50,746 nucleotides of DNA from Folioceros fuciformis. Lineage: Eukaryota; Anthocerotophyta; Anthocerotopsida; Anthocerotales. The notes beneath the pieces were generated by a model, which worked only from the letters and a program-made list of their open reading frames with translations, was not told where the DNA came from and did not search any database. How positions within the stretch are numbered: position 1 is the stretch's first letter; the number at the start of each line of letters is the position of its first letter. The translations under genes were made by a program, and so were the position numbers. The DNA lies in NCBI GenBank assembly GCA_049999805.1, contig JBNGIO010006293.1:1-50746 (forward strand), read 5' to 3'. This document shows, in pieces, positions 1 to 10,479 of the stretch.

Positions 1-965
1 GATCTATGAAGTAACACCCCTTCAGCGGGGTGGGGCAGAACCACGCAGTCAAAAGCAAAGGCAAGGGTCAACCACGCAGTCAAAAGCAAAGGCCAGGGTC
101 AACCACGCATTCAAAAGCAAAGGCAAGGGTTAGTTATTAAACACCGGACACAGCACTAGGCCTCCAAGTAGCCCGCACTCCTCTTCTAGGAGGACTCGCA
201 GCCAGCACCTTGCTGCTGCTCTTTATTCAAATCACGAGTCAACAAGAACATATAGAGCTGGAGGGCTAGAGAGAACTCCCCATCTTTGCCTAAGCTAGGA
301 GTTTAGCTCTCCCTTCTCTNNNNNNNNNNCATCTTTGCCTAAGCTAGGAGTTTAGCTCTCCCTTCTCTTGACCTCCTCCCACAGCTCCTTCATGGCACCT
401 TTCATGTGCTCTCACAGCCCAAGCAACACATGCTCTCAAGGCATTGCCGCATTGCCCAAGCACCTAGTGCTCTCAAGGCTTTGAGGAAATACTGATCTCA
501 ACTCCACTGTACTGAACTTGCCTTAGCCCTTGGCTAGGTCCCCTTTTATACACAAGCTCAAGTTACTAACTTAACAACTACTTACTTAAGCCTTAAGTTA
601 TTATTCACTACCACACACTTTTTCTCAGGGCTGCATGCTTCTCATGCTCTTAGTAACCTGCTTTGCTAAACATGCCTCTTCATGGAGCTTACTTGCTTGG
701 CACTCAAACCAGCCTTGTTACTTATGAAGTATTTTAACATTCTTCAGTTCTTAATATAAATATAATATATATTAAAGATACATTTTTTAAGTGCATAAGT
801 AGAAAATTAATTTTCCCTTACATTTTGTTTTTCAAAAACTAGGTGCCGGTTTTTCCACTTCAGTTGGAAGGCTCAAACGGATTTGTTTTTGAAAAATGCC
901 CCTTTTCTTCCAAGGTTTGGGGGCAAAGTTGTTAAGAAAAAGGCTTTGCAGAGGTCTGATTGGGG
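1..965. repeat. Repeat-rich non-coding leader
   Basis: No gene is visible here. Three copies of a 31-base unit begin at 39, 70 and 101. The middle (180-700) is pyrimidine-rich, with repeated phrases around 'tgctctcaagg', and could be part of an LTR or another non-coding repeat, but no terminal repeats or coding parts support that. Part of 720-960 must be the promoter and 5' leader of the gene starting at 993. No clear TATA box could be chosen, because the stretch 750-790 is simply AT-rich. Confidence 0.5.
281..368. other. Assembly gap (10 N) flanked by identical 39-base ends
   Basis: Bases 281-319 and 330-368 are identical and sit on either side of a run of exactly ten N. This is what a scaffolder leaves when two contigs that overlap are placed end to end instead of merged, so the duplication is probably an artefact and not biology. 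Confidence 0.8.
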
Positions 966-992
966 ATGATGCAGAGTTCAGGGAGCAGGGGG

Positions 993-3900
993 ATGGACTT
1001 CTCAGCGCGCAAGCGAGCCGTCCTGGAGGCGCTGACTGTTCAAGAGCACGACAAGTCGAGGAAGGGAGGCGTCGACGCTCCCATAGTGCACCTCATTGCT
1101 TGCCTCAACAGTCATCCCTGCTTCTTCACCACCAGTTCCTGCTCCGGCCGGATTGTGCTCTTCCTGGATGCTGAGCCCAGCACGAAGAATAAGACGAAGA
1201 AGGGCGGGGATTGGATTTTTGTGAGCCATCAGCCTGCACATGTGCACCAGGTGGTAGCCGCTCTCCAGGACCTGTACCTTCAAGCCGGGAAGCAGGGCTT
1301 GCTGGTGTTCAAGTTCGAGCCTTTCATTCTCGCCTTGGAGTGTAGCTCCGCCTCCGCTGCTCAGCGACTGGTGGCCTGTAGTGTCGCTGCTGGATTTCGA
1401 GAGTCTGGTATCACCAGCTTGGGGAGACGGGTAATAGTGGCTGTGCGCTGCTCGATACGCCTGGAAGTTCCTGTGGCCGACGCAGGACGACTGCTTGTTT
1501 CTGAGGATTACCTCGAGCTGCTCACTGGTTTGGCCAATGAGAAGATGGCCGTGAATCGTGCCAGGACAGATAAGTTCCTGCGCATGTTTGTGGACCAGGT
1601 GAGGTGCCGGGTCTTGTTCATCGAGGTCGTGGTTACAAGTCCAGTTGCCAGTGTGGGCTCCAGTCGGTTCTTGTCTTTGTCAGTGATGTTACTTAGTGAA
1701 CTTTGCGTAGGTTGAAGGTGGTGTGATGACTTCGGAGAGAGAGAATTTTGGCGAGGAACATGTCCCTCTCGAGGGGAGCGAGGAGGTAATTAGGGGTTCG
1801 GGCTGCACAGGAAGTGGAGGAGAACAAGGTATTTGTAGCGATGCCCACGATGGCGGCGTTGGGGAGGAAGACGTTCCTGTCACTGGGAAGGAGCTGGAGG
1901 TGCGGGAAAGGAGTCTTTGCCAGCTGAAAAACAGGCAGATCAGGCTCCTGTCTCGTTTACGTGTCTTTGAGACAAAGCTCGCAACTTCAGGCTTTGCCCC
2001 TAGGGATGGTCGAGGCAGTCACTCAGCTGAAAATGAACTCGCAATCACAGGTCAGCAGACTCACCATCACACGACGATACTGAGTAGTAGCCCATCACTA
2101 TGTGAGCCTTTGAAATTCGATTTCCTTGGGCACGGGAGTGAGATCTCTGTGGTTCACGGGAGTCGCGGTGGCTCAGCTGCAAGCAAGGAAACTGCGCCTG
2201 CTGCCGTGCTTGCCGACGCTGGTATGTTGTACGTCTCTGGCTGGTTATCTTCGTGCGTCCTGCACATGCTCTTTCTCTTTTCTTTAGCAATGCACCTGTG
2301 GAAGGGATTATTCAGACTGTGCGACTCACAGGGGTGGGCCGAACTGATGGTTGCAGTTTACTAGCAGCCCCTCTGGTTGTCTCAGGAGAGAATGTTGTCA
2401 ATCTGCAGAGGTGGAGCCACTCGGCTTGCACCGTTTTCACCCCACAGGACAGCGATCGGGTCTCCTTGATCATTTTTGGAGGCTATGGAGGTCCTGGCCG
2501 CCATGCTCGTCAAAATGACTTGTTGCTTTTTGATGTCAACAGTGCCACTCTACAGAATCTGCAAGCAAATGACAATGCAGCACCCTCCGCACGTCAAGGT
2601 CACACATCTGTGGTTATCGGTGACAAGATGATAGTGATTGGCGGCAGAGAGGGGCCTCAAAAACCTCTTGGCGATCTGTCCATGTTCAGCTTGACAGATA
2701 AGCGCTGGAGATCCATTGTGACCACCGGAGCCACCTTCCCTCCAAGGTTGGTTGGAATTTTCATCCTGTCGCTTTGCTTTGCAATGGAGTTGGTTCTCTG
2801 TTTGTGCATCAAGAGAAGCCATTGAACTTGGTAGGTCTGCTTCTAAACAGAATCCACTGCGGTTAAGTTGGCCCTGTTTTGCAGACATCGGCATGCGGCT
2901 GTTGCCATAGCGTCCAACATCTTTGTGTTTGGAGGGTTAAGTGAAACCAAAGTCTACGACGACCTTCATGTACTGGAGACTAGAATCATGCACTGGAGAA
3001 AGCTGCTATGCAAGGGGCAGGTACCGTGCGCACGTTTCGCACATTCATTAGCCTGTATTGGACAAAATGTCTATCTCTTTGGTGGACGTGACCAGACCAA
3101 AATCTATGGGGAGCTTTTTGCCCTGGACGTCGGAACGCTATGTTGGAATAGGGTGGAGACCACAGGGAACCTCCCTGTGCCAAGGTTTTCTCATTCTATG
3201 ACCGCTTGTGGTGAAAACCTTATTATCATGGGAGGCTGTCCAATCACTAAGACATCTGAGCACATTTTTGTGCTCCATGTGAAGCTCCTGTGTTGGAGAC
3301 GGGTGGATTTTTCTCCACCTGTTAGTTTCTTTCCTGTTCGACACTCGGTGTGTGCTGTTGGGAACAAACTCTTTGTGATCGGAGGTGGGGCAGCATGTTT
3401 TGCGTTTGGAGCTGCCTTCAATTCTCCATTTCTTCTTGATGTGGAGGGCGTTTTGCCCAGTCAAAGGGATGGTCTTGAAGAAACAGCTGGCGCAGAGGAG
3501 GAGCTCAGGAACACAAACTTGTCCACAGAGTCAAGTCAAACTCATCATGCATCAGACAACTGCTGCCAGTCTGCTCCTGCCTCGTTCACTGTGGAGGTGA
3601 GCCATGAGCTTTCTGGCAGCAGGCGCTTAGCTGGGATGAGAGCTGCCAATTTGTGTGCATTGCCAGACCTTGCAGTTAGTGAGGATGAGCATGAGCACTG
3701 GGTTCTTGTGTTTGCAAGGGATAAGGCCAAGCAGGGAAAGGATTCGCTGAAGACTCTTGGATGGCTGGATCTCCAAAGCAAAACCAAGGTTCTTGGCCAA
3801 GGAGAACACATAGCTTTCCCAATAACAGCTGTTGCTGTAGATCACTTTCGAAGCCTCGAATGTGTGGAAAGTTTATCATCAGTCTCCGAAAGCTTAGCAG

Positions 3901-5518
3901 CCTTACTGCCTTACTACCAACAACACAGCTTGACCCTCTCAACTTTGGCCAGTTTGAGAGGTACCATCTCAAGAGCATCACTACCAAGGGAGACTCGGAG
4001 GCTTAACTCTGCACAAAGTTCTCTAAGAGTGGAAGTTGGGGCCTTGCTCAGGAAGCGAGACCTTCCCGTATGTCTGCTTTCAGAGTTGCCTCGGAGGTAT
4101 GCTTCGCCCACTTGTAAGAACCTCGTGTGCAGTGCATGCTTCAATTTTTTTTTACACATTGGTTGGTGTCAAGCAGATGGGAACGCCTTGGTGACATGGT
4201 GGTGCTTCCATCACTGTCTTTCTCGAATGACCTCTGGCTCACCTTTGGTGATGACTTGTGGAAATCGGTGGCTAAAGCTCTTGGAGTCAGTCGGCTCGCC
4301 CGTCAGGTGACCATCTCCCCCATGGACCACCTGTGCAATAAAGAATGTAGGCGAAGGCTGTTGCAGGCCTTGTGATGTTCTCTTAGTTTTCTTAGTCTCT
4401 GCAGGCCTGTATCGCTTCCACAGCCACCAGGGATAGCCAGCTACAGCTTCTGCTAGGCAGTGATGGATGGGTAGAGCACCGTGAGAATGGGATCCTGTAT
4501 TGTTTCGATGCCACCAAGTGCATGTTCTCCTCTGGAAACGTGTCCGAAAAGCTACGAGTTGCGAGCATGAACTGCCATGACGAAGTATTGGTGGACTTGT
4601 TTGCTGGAATCGGATACTTCGTCTTGCCTTTCTTGATGAAGTGAGTTCGCCTCTTCATTCTCGCTACATTTGTCCGTTGGGGGCCGATAGTTTGCATTTT
4701 TATGCGGATTGATTTGGAATTCAAAGCACTCGTTCCTTCGGGTATGTTACCAGAGCAGGTGCAAGACATGCGTACGCGTGTGAGTGGAATCCTCATGCAC
4801 TGCGTGCACTTCGCTATAACATCAAGGTTAACTCAGTGGAGGACCGTTGTACTGTAATCGAGGGGGACAGTCGCATTACGGCACCAGAGGTATTTGGAAT
4901 TTTTGCTGTCATGCCTGAAGCAAGGTTGTGTCAAGTGGAAACGGAAACTGAAATGCAAGCTCAATTTAAGACTTTTGGACTCGAGTGGCCGTCTTTTTCC
5001 AGAGAATTGCAGACAGGGTGTGCCTAGGACTCCTACCGACCAGTGAGGACAGTTGGAGCATCGCTGTGAAAGCTCTTAAGTTAGTCCACTACCATGTACA
5101 TTATCTGCATGTCTGTGCCTGACGCAGATCAGGGATGAGGTACAGAAGACTGACCTGGCCTGGTCCCGTCGGTGTTGCAAATCGTCATGGGTTCTGCAGG
5201 TATAAAGGTGGCACACTGCATATCCACGAGAATGTCAAGGACACCGCTGAAGGAGAGTGGATTGATTATCTTCTCCAGTCCTTGAGGAATCTTGCGTCCA
5301 GTCAAGGTTTGTTTTGCACACATTGCGAGCTCTTGATAGGCGGCATGGCAGTGTAGGGAGCCTACAATCTCTCTTCACTGATATCGCCTGACCCGTCTGA
5401 TGAATCAGGACTTGACTGGCAGATCTCAGTGTCCCATGTGGAAAGAGTTAAATGGTATGCTCCACACATTCGCCATGTCGTAGTAGACGTGGAATGCAGC
5501 TCTGCTGCCAATGCATAA
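993..5518 (+). CDS. TYW2/3/4: tRNA wybutosine-synthesizing protein 2/3/4 (TYW3-Kelch-TYW2 fusion)
   Basis: Multifunctional enzyme for wybutosine (yW) formation at G37 of tRNA-Phe. Exons: 993-1598, 1711-2221, about 2305-2746, 2885-4096, 4177-4306, 4405-4640, 4754-4889, 5003-5079, 5200-5306, 5409-5518 (about 1188 aa). Residues 1-195 are TYW3, an N4-methyltransferase, with the conserved strings FFTTSSCSGRI, KGGDWIFVSH, GFRESGIT and VRCSIRLEVP. Residues 405-695 are Kelch repeats (FGGYGG, VFGG, LFGGRD, IIMGG, VIGGG), corresponding to the beta-propeller of TYW4. Residues from about 885 are TYW2, the aminocarboxypropyl transferase, with SAM motif VDLFAGIGYF, then ACEWNPHALRAL, DRVCLGLLPTSEDSW and GGTLHIHENVKD. 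The same fusion is known in Arabidopsis (At4g04670), which is shorter; the linkers here are long. ATG 993 is preferred because the protein then starts MDFSARKRA, like the family; ATG 966 is also in frame. The exon 3 acceptor is the weakest junction: the obvious AG at 2287 breaks frame, the one at 2304 keeps it. Confidence 0.92.
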
Positions 5519-5676
5519 CAACTCCATCCCCCCAAAATACAGGGGTGTGTCACGAATTGGCTGTGTAATTTTCAAGTCTCAGGACAAACGATCCATGCTC
5601 CTGCCTTTCCTGGCTATCAAATTGTAAAACGCCCAAAACCACAAAGTCGTCTCTCTCTAGCCAGTTATCACAATCG

Positions 5677-6630
5677 ATGGAGTGGAAAAGGCCAGCGTTG
5701 TTGTTTGCGTCCATTGCAACTGCAGGAACCCTTGCGTACGCGTGCTATAGAAAGTTCATGGATCCGACTCCGGTATGCGCATCCTGATTTTTATTTTGTG
5801 GGTTCCACGATCTGTGTATCGAGCTGCTCATGGTCTGCATCCTACAGAGACCTTCAACAGTTATAAGGATCGATGGCAAGAAAGAGGTCGCGTTCAATCT
5901 GGACACAGCTCATCGCGATTGGCTGCAGGAGATGACTGACAAATATGAGCTGCCTACGCTAGGTGATGTTTCAGCCTCTGATGCCTCGCCCACCCTAAGG
6001 GCTTCCTTGCATTACGCTGTCCGGGTCCCGGGTGCTGAAATCCTTGTGGTTTGCCGCAGGCAAGGCTCTGCGAATCGTCATCCTGTACGCCAAGCAACAG
6101 GGAAACGACCTGGACATATTTGAGAAGGTTGGTGCTGTCTCCTCCTCGATTAATTGGGACATCCCCTTCTGAAACTGGTAATGCATCGTGTGCAGGTCTC
6201 AGGAAAGGGTGGGAAGGATGGCGTGAAGAAGCTGGTGGAGGAACTCATCTTGCTGGATCAGGAGGTGAGCGGACAGGACCTGGCTCTTTTGACATGAAAT
6301 CACATCGGCTTCTGGTTCTCAATTCGTTGTTTGGGGTTGCTGGCACTTGCCTATGTCTATTCCGCAGCACGATACTTATCTGGAGCAAGCAGTGGCCGTC
6401 CACAAGCTGGCTGACAAGAACGAGGTGTGTCAAACCTAGAAGTTCTTCGGCAGATAACCTCGCTCGAGGGAGGAGCTTCCTTCCACCTTCCGGATGCAGC
6501 TGACAAACAGATGCCGTGTTCGCAGGCTGTTGGCAGAATCCTGGAGCACGCCATTTCCAGAAACGACAACGATACCATCTTCGGCATCCAGAGGTGCAAG
6601 CATGCATCCACTTGCGCTTGCGCACAGTGA
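5677..6630 (+). CDS. Small membrane-anchored protein of unknown function
   Basis: Not recognised. Six exons fit in phase: 5677-5772, 5848-5962, 6060-6127, 6196-6264, 6368-6424, 6526-6630, giving 169 aa with every junction GT-AG. Residues 7-22 are hydrophobic (LLFASIATAGTLAYA) between basic residues, which looks like an N-terminal membrane anchor. The rest is soluble, charged and largely helical in character. Two stretches resemble each other: GKALRIVILYAKQQGNDLDIF (exon 3) and AVGRILEHAISRNDNDTIF (exon 6), suggesting a duplicated helical unit. The end is Cys-rich (RCKHASTCACAQ). The ATG lies only 158 bases after the stop of the wybutosine gene on the same strand, so the promoter must be very short, or the coding region starts further in. 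I infer a real gene because six exons close in phase; no function can be given. Confidence 0.68.
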
Positions 6631-7069
6631 ATTCTCTGCTCAGGTTCGGCAAATCTGCGAAGCTTGCCGGACTGTATGAATCCTGCTGCACGGAAGAGTA
6701 CATCCATACAGTACGTACGTACATTCGTAAGTCATGATAAGTCGCGTGGGCAGCGCCCCGTCTAGCACCACGTGCTTGTTGACAAGTAAGACATCTAGTC
6801 TGACAAGCATCTGCGTTCCCCTCGCTCTCTTTGAGGAATAGACCAAACAAATGTGCGGACACGACAGGTGTACAGAATCACGCAAAGGCAATGCAAAAAG
6901 ATCACACAAGTCTGCCCGACGAAGCTTGGGGAGAAGCTGCCATGCTCGATGGACCCGACCTTCATGAAGAGACCATCAGGTTTTGACTTGACTGACCTTC
7001 AAGCCCCCCTCTCTCTTGCCCTCACGATTCCTCTGGCACCGTGCAGGCAGCAGCCACAGCCTTGCGGCC
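6631..7069. other. Intergenic, promoter-proximal
   Basis: No gene seen. It contains the 3' end of the small gene upstream and the distal promoter of the gene starting at 7321. A short GTAC repeat lies at 6710-6722. Confidence 0.4.
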
Positions 7070-7077
7070 TTATAAAG
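7070..7077 (+). promoter_or_regulatory. TATA box of the 7321-8790 gene
   Basis: TTATAAAG in a GC-rich setting, the best TATA match upstream of any gene in the window. It predicts transcription starting near 7100 and a CT-rich 5' leader of about 220 bases before ATG 7321. Confidence 0.6.
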
Positions 7078-7320
7078 AAGCAGCGGACGAGAAACAGAGT
7101 AGCAGCGATTCAGCCCACACGTTCGCAGCCTCCACCGTTCACCAGCTCTCGCCTCGTCTAACGGTCTGCAGTCCTCCATCGCGTCCATCCGGACTCGCAG
7201 ACTCCACCCATCACCCACAGACTATCATCCTGCTGCTCATCGTCCGCGCCCCCGCCCACAGCGCGCCCCACTTCGCTTCGCTTCGCCCGCCGTTTTCCAT
7301 TCCACCTTGTCGCATTATCC

Positions 7321-8790
7321 ATGGCAACAGCTTTGGCATCCAGGTGCGGAGCAAGGTCTCTCATCGACGCGGTCGCCAGCACGTCAGGGCCAGACAATTT
7401 CAGCAGCGGCGCTCTCCGTGGGGGACTCTCCTGCAAGAGGCCATCCACCCTCTTCACCGTCAAGCTCCGCCGTCAGCTTCCTCCAGGTCGGTGACTCACC
7501 AGCAATTACTCCTCTCCCCTGCAGTTCCTGCCTGCTGGGTCCTCTCCTAACACGCTATGCCGCACCAAATGACCATCTTGTCTGCTTTCTGTTGCTGCTG
7601 CAGGTGTTGTGCTCTGCCAAACTTCCTCCCCCGGTAAGTCCCCCAGTAAGAACCAAACGTGGCAAGTCCTAGAGAACGCGTATCTCTCGAGTCCCGGCAG
7701 CGCCACCTCGACCCCGATCCTCCCCGCATCCTCCAACCCCGTAGTGCAGTATAAGGGATGGCTTCTCCGAGACGGCAGCCCCAACCACCGGGTGGTGGCC
7801 AAACTCCACAACCTGGCCGCCATGGCAGCCGACCGCGCCGAGATGCATGCCGTTCTGGCTGTGCAGAGGGATAACTGGAACCATCTTTTCAACGTCACCC
7901 TGGGCCTGGCCACTGTCTCCGCAGCCTCTCTGTCCGCCGTCCAAGGCGCCCTGCACGCCCCGAGCATCGCCCTCACTTCTTTCCTCCTCAACGCCGGGGC
8001 GTCCGCGGTCATGGCCGGAATCAACTTCCTCCAGCCCGCTCAACTAGCGGAGGAGCAGCGCACGGCAGCCAGATTCTTCCGCAACCTGGAGAAGGAGATT
8101 CAGGGCACCCTCCGCGTGGACCCCCGTCTGCGAGAGGAAGCAACCTCATACCTGAACGAAAAAATCTCCCGGCTCCACGCTCTTGACAAGGCGTTCCCGC
8201 TCCCACTCCTCCCTGTGGTGCTTCCCAAGTTCCCATCTAAGCTCGAACCCTCAGCGTTGGCTGGCCCTGTCGACACCAGCCTGCCAGAGATCCCGGTGTC
8301 GGAAGCCCTAACCCTAAACGGTTGGACTCCGGCTATTGCCAAGGATCTGAAGCTGTTGTCTAAGCAACTCCAAAATGGGGACGTGCAGGAGTACTTGGAT
8401 CTGATGGAGGAGTACATCGGCTACAATAAGGTGCTGGCTGTGGCTAGTCCAGCTCTGGCTGCCTTAGCCGCAGCTGCCAGCCTCGCCTCGGGAGTGGAAT
8501 CGGAGCAGCAGATGGTGCTGGCTTGCTCAGCTGCCGGGCTCAGCGTCCTGGCCGCATTCGCACACAGCTTCACCAACTGCTTCCAGCTGGGTATGGTGTT
8601 CGAAATGTACCGAAACTGCGCGGGATTCTACTCAGCCATGGACGATAACATCCAGCGATGTCTCCACCTCCCCATCAACATGCGCGAGGACGGCGAGCTC
8701 CTGCACCAGAAGATCGCGTTTCAGCTTGGCAGGCCCGATCACAGCCCCATCGCCCCCGTGGCCGACAGACGGGCCGGGACTTTGTTCTAG
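7321..8790 (+). CDS. Plastid-type membrane protein of the At4g22030-like family
   Basis: Two exons, 7321-7486 and 7604-8790, give 450 aa in phase. The family is annotated in Arabidopsis as 'probable F-box protein At4g22030', but no F-box can be seen here. The signature is the block ADRAEMHAVLAVQRDNWN followed by a hydrophobic segment and LAEEQRTAARFFRNLEKEI; I recognise the NW and LAEEQR-AAR positions as typical of the family. Residues 1-60 are rich in Ser, Arg and Ala with almost no acidic residues, like a chloroplast transit peptide. Four hydrophobic segments follow: two after the NWN motif and two near VLAVASPALAALAAAASLA and VLACSAAGLSVLAAFAHSF. The ATG context (TCCATGGC) is strong and a TATA box lies 250 bases upstream, which suggests good expression. 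The biochemical role of the family is unknown to me. Confidence 0.85.
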
Positions 8791-9299
8791 AGGGGCCCCG
8801 TTTTCCTTTCCGGTCGGATTCCTGGCCTTCTGTGTCGTGCCATGTCCGTCGAACTTGATTCAAACGAAAATTTTTCTGCTTCCCTGTCAACCGCTTATTC
8901 GCGATCTCGAGTTCCGGGTTCGCAGACCCATCGCAAGACGAATAGCTTCTGAATCCAGTCCAAATCACATGGCTAGGTTTATCCCGTCCCAAGGCCAGCA
9001 TTTGCTCTTCACGAGAGCATAAAAACATGGTTAAAAAAATGAGTAATAATATATCCCTGGGAGGAGGGTGCTGTCATATTCCACATTTGTTATCATATTC
9101 CATATTTATTATAGCTTATGTGTCTGCATTCGAAGCAACTTTGGAATCACCAAGGAAGTGCAAGAAGGAGTGGTGGTGGAAGTTCCCTAGCCAAATCACA
9201 TGGTGAAGAGAGATACACATGATAGCATGGCATGAGAATGGAGTTAAGATGCAAGACGCTCAATGGCATTTTTCTTATCCAATGTCATAACCTAACTTC
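8791..9299. other. Intergenic spacer
   Basis: 3' flank of the plastid protein gene, then AT-rich sequence leading into the Harbinger relic. Nothing else is supported. Confidence 0.4.
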
Positions 9300-10330
9300 T
9301 TGACTTTGATTGCTATAGTCCGCCTTTTCATGGTTAGGACATCCATTAGAGAACCATGGGAACACCATCGTGCAATTGCTATAGTTCTCCACTATCTTGC
9401 TAGGGGGTTGGCCCCTAGCATTGTTGCATATATGTATGGGGTAGGAGCTATGGCTAAGTGCACTATTATGGTTACAGAGGTATTAAGTAATCCAGATAAG
9501 AGATAAGTTATTTCTAGGTTGGTGCACTGGCCTTCAAGTATGGAGTTGGAGCAAACTACACATAAGTTCTTACAGCGCACAGGCCTTCCTTCCTAATATG
9601 GTTGGAGCTACAGATGGTTTGCACAAGCCTTCCTTCTTAATATGGTTGGAGCTATAGATGGTTCGCACATCAAGCTTCGTGTATAGCTCAACCAAGTAGA
9701 CAACCCAGTTATGGTGTTGTCATGATATTCATTCTATTGTATTATAGGGTATAAGGCATATGTGATGCTGATAAAAAATTCATTGATGTTTGTTGCACTC
9801 ATCTTGGTGGGGTTCATGATGCTCAAATTCTGGGGATAGTAGCATATGGGAAAAGATGAAGGTAGCATATGGGAAAAGATGAAGGCTGGTGTCATTTTAG
9901 CAGAACATTATATGCAAATCCAAGACATTGGAATAACTCCATACATTTTAGGGATGGTGCTTATCCATTGATGGCTTTTCTAATGAAGCCCTTTCATGTG
10001 TAGGAGGGGAGGATCTCTCTAAGAAATTAGTCAACCGTTCTTTGCGAAGAGGAAGAGTGAAGGTCGAGAATGCATTGCAGTTGCGTACGTAAAAACCTTA
10101 ATGTTTGTTTGAAGTATGCCCCGTAGGTTGTCATAGCTGGTTGTGCACTTCACAATTTTTGTATGGAGGTTGGGGAGTTTGAACCTCAACAATGCGATGA
10201 AGACCCTTTGTCACTTCATGAGCATCAATGTCATAATATATGGGAAGGTACTGGTGATCAAAGGATGCACAATATGGTTGTACTGAAAAGGAATGCATTA
10301 TTTGAGTATTAGAAAGGTGCATGCCAAAGA
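9300..10330 (+). pseudogene. PIF/Harbinger-type DDE transposase relic (element 1)
   Basis: Reading across frames gives a recognisable nuclease of the HARBI1/DDE_Tnp_4 type: IAIVLHYLARG and IVAYMYGVG near 9380-9440, GAIDGSHIKLRV near 9650-9685 (first catalytic Asp region), a VDVCVGFHDA-like stretch near 9785-9825, ITPYILGDGAYPLMAFLMKPF near 9930-9990, and the end GRVKVENALQLR / VIAGCALHNFCMEVGEF near 10060-10170. In several places the frame is lost or a stop occurs, so it is not functional. Small in-place duplications of 44 bases (from 9583) and 23 bases (from 9841) add to the damage. Its partner SANT gene lies downstream on the opposite strand. Confidence 0.75.
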
Positions 10331-10371
10331 GATGCAGAGGATGCATAATAAGATGCATATGAGCTTAAAGT

Positions 10372-10479
10372 AGGACATGGTAGGCTAGTGCTCATGACAG
10401 TAGTGACAACATATCATTGTTGTACAGGACATGGTAGACTAGTGCTCATCACAATGGTGACAACATATCGTTGTTGTCC
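10372..10479. repeat. Tandem duplication, 2 x 54 bases
   Basis: Copies 10372-10425 and 10426-10479 differ at a few positions. It lies at the junction between the two convergent genes of Harbinger element 1. Confidence 0.85.
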
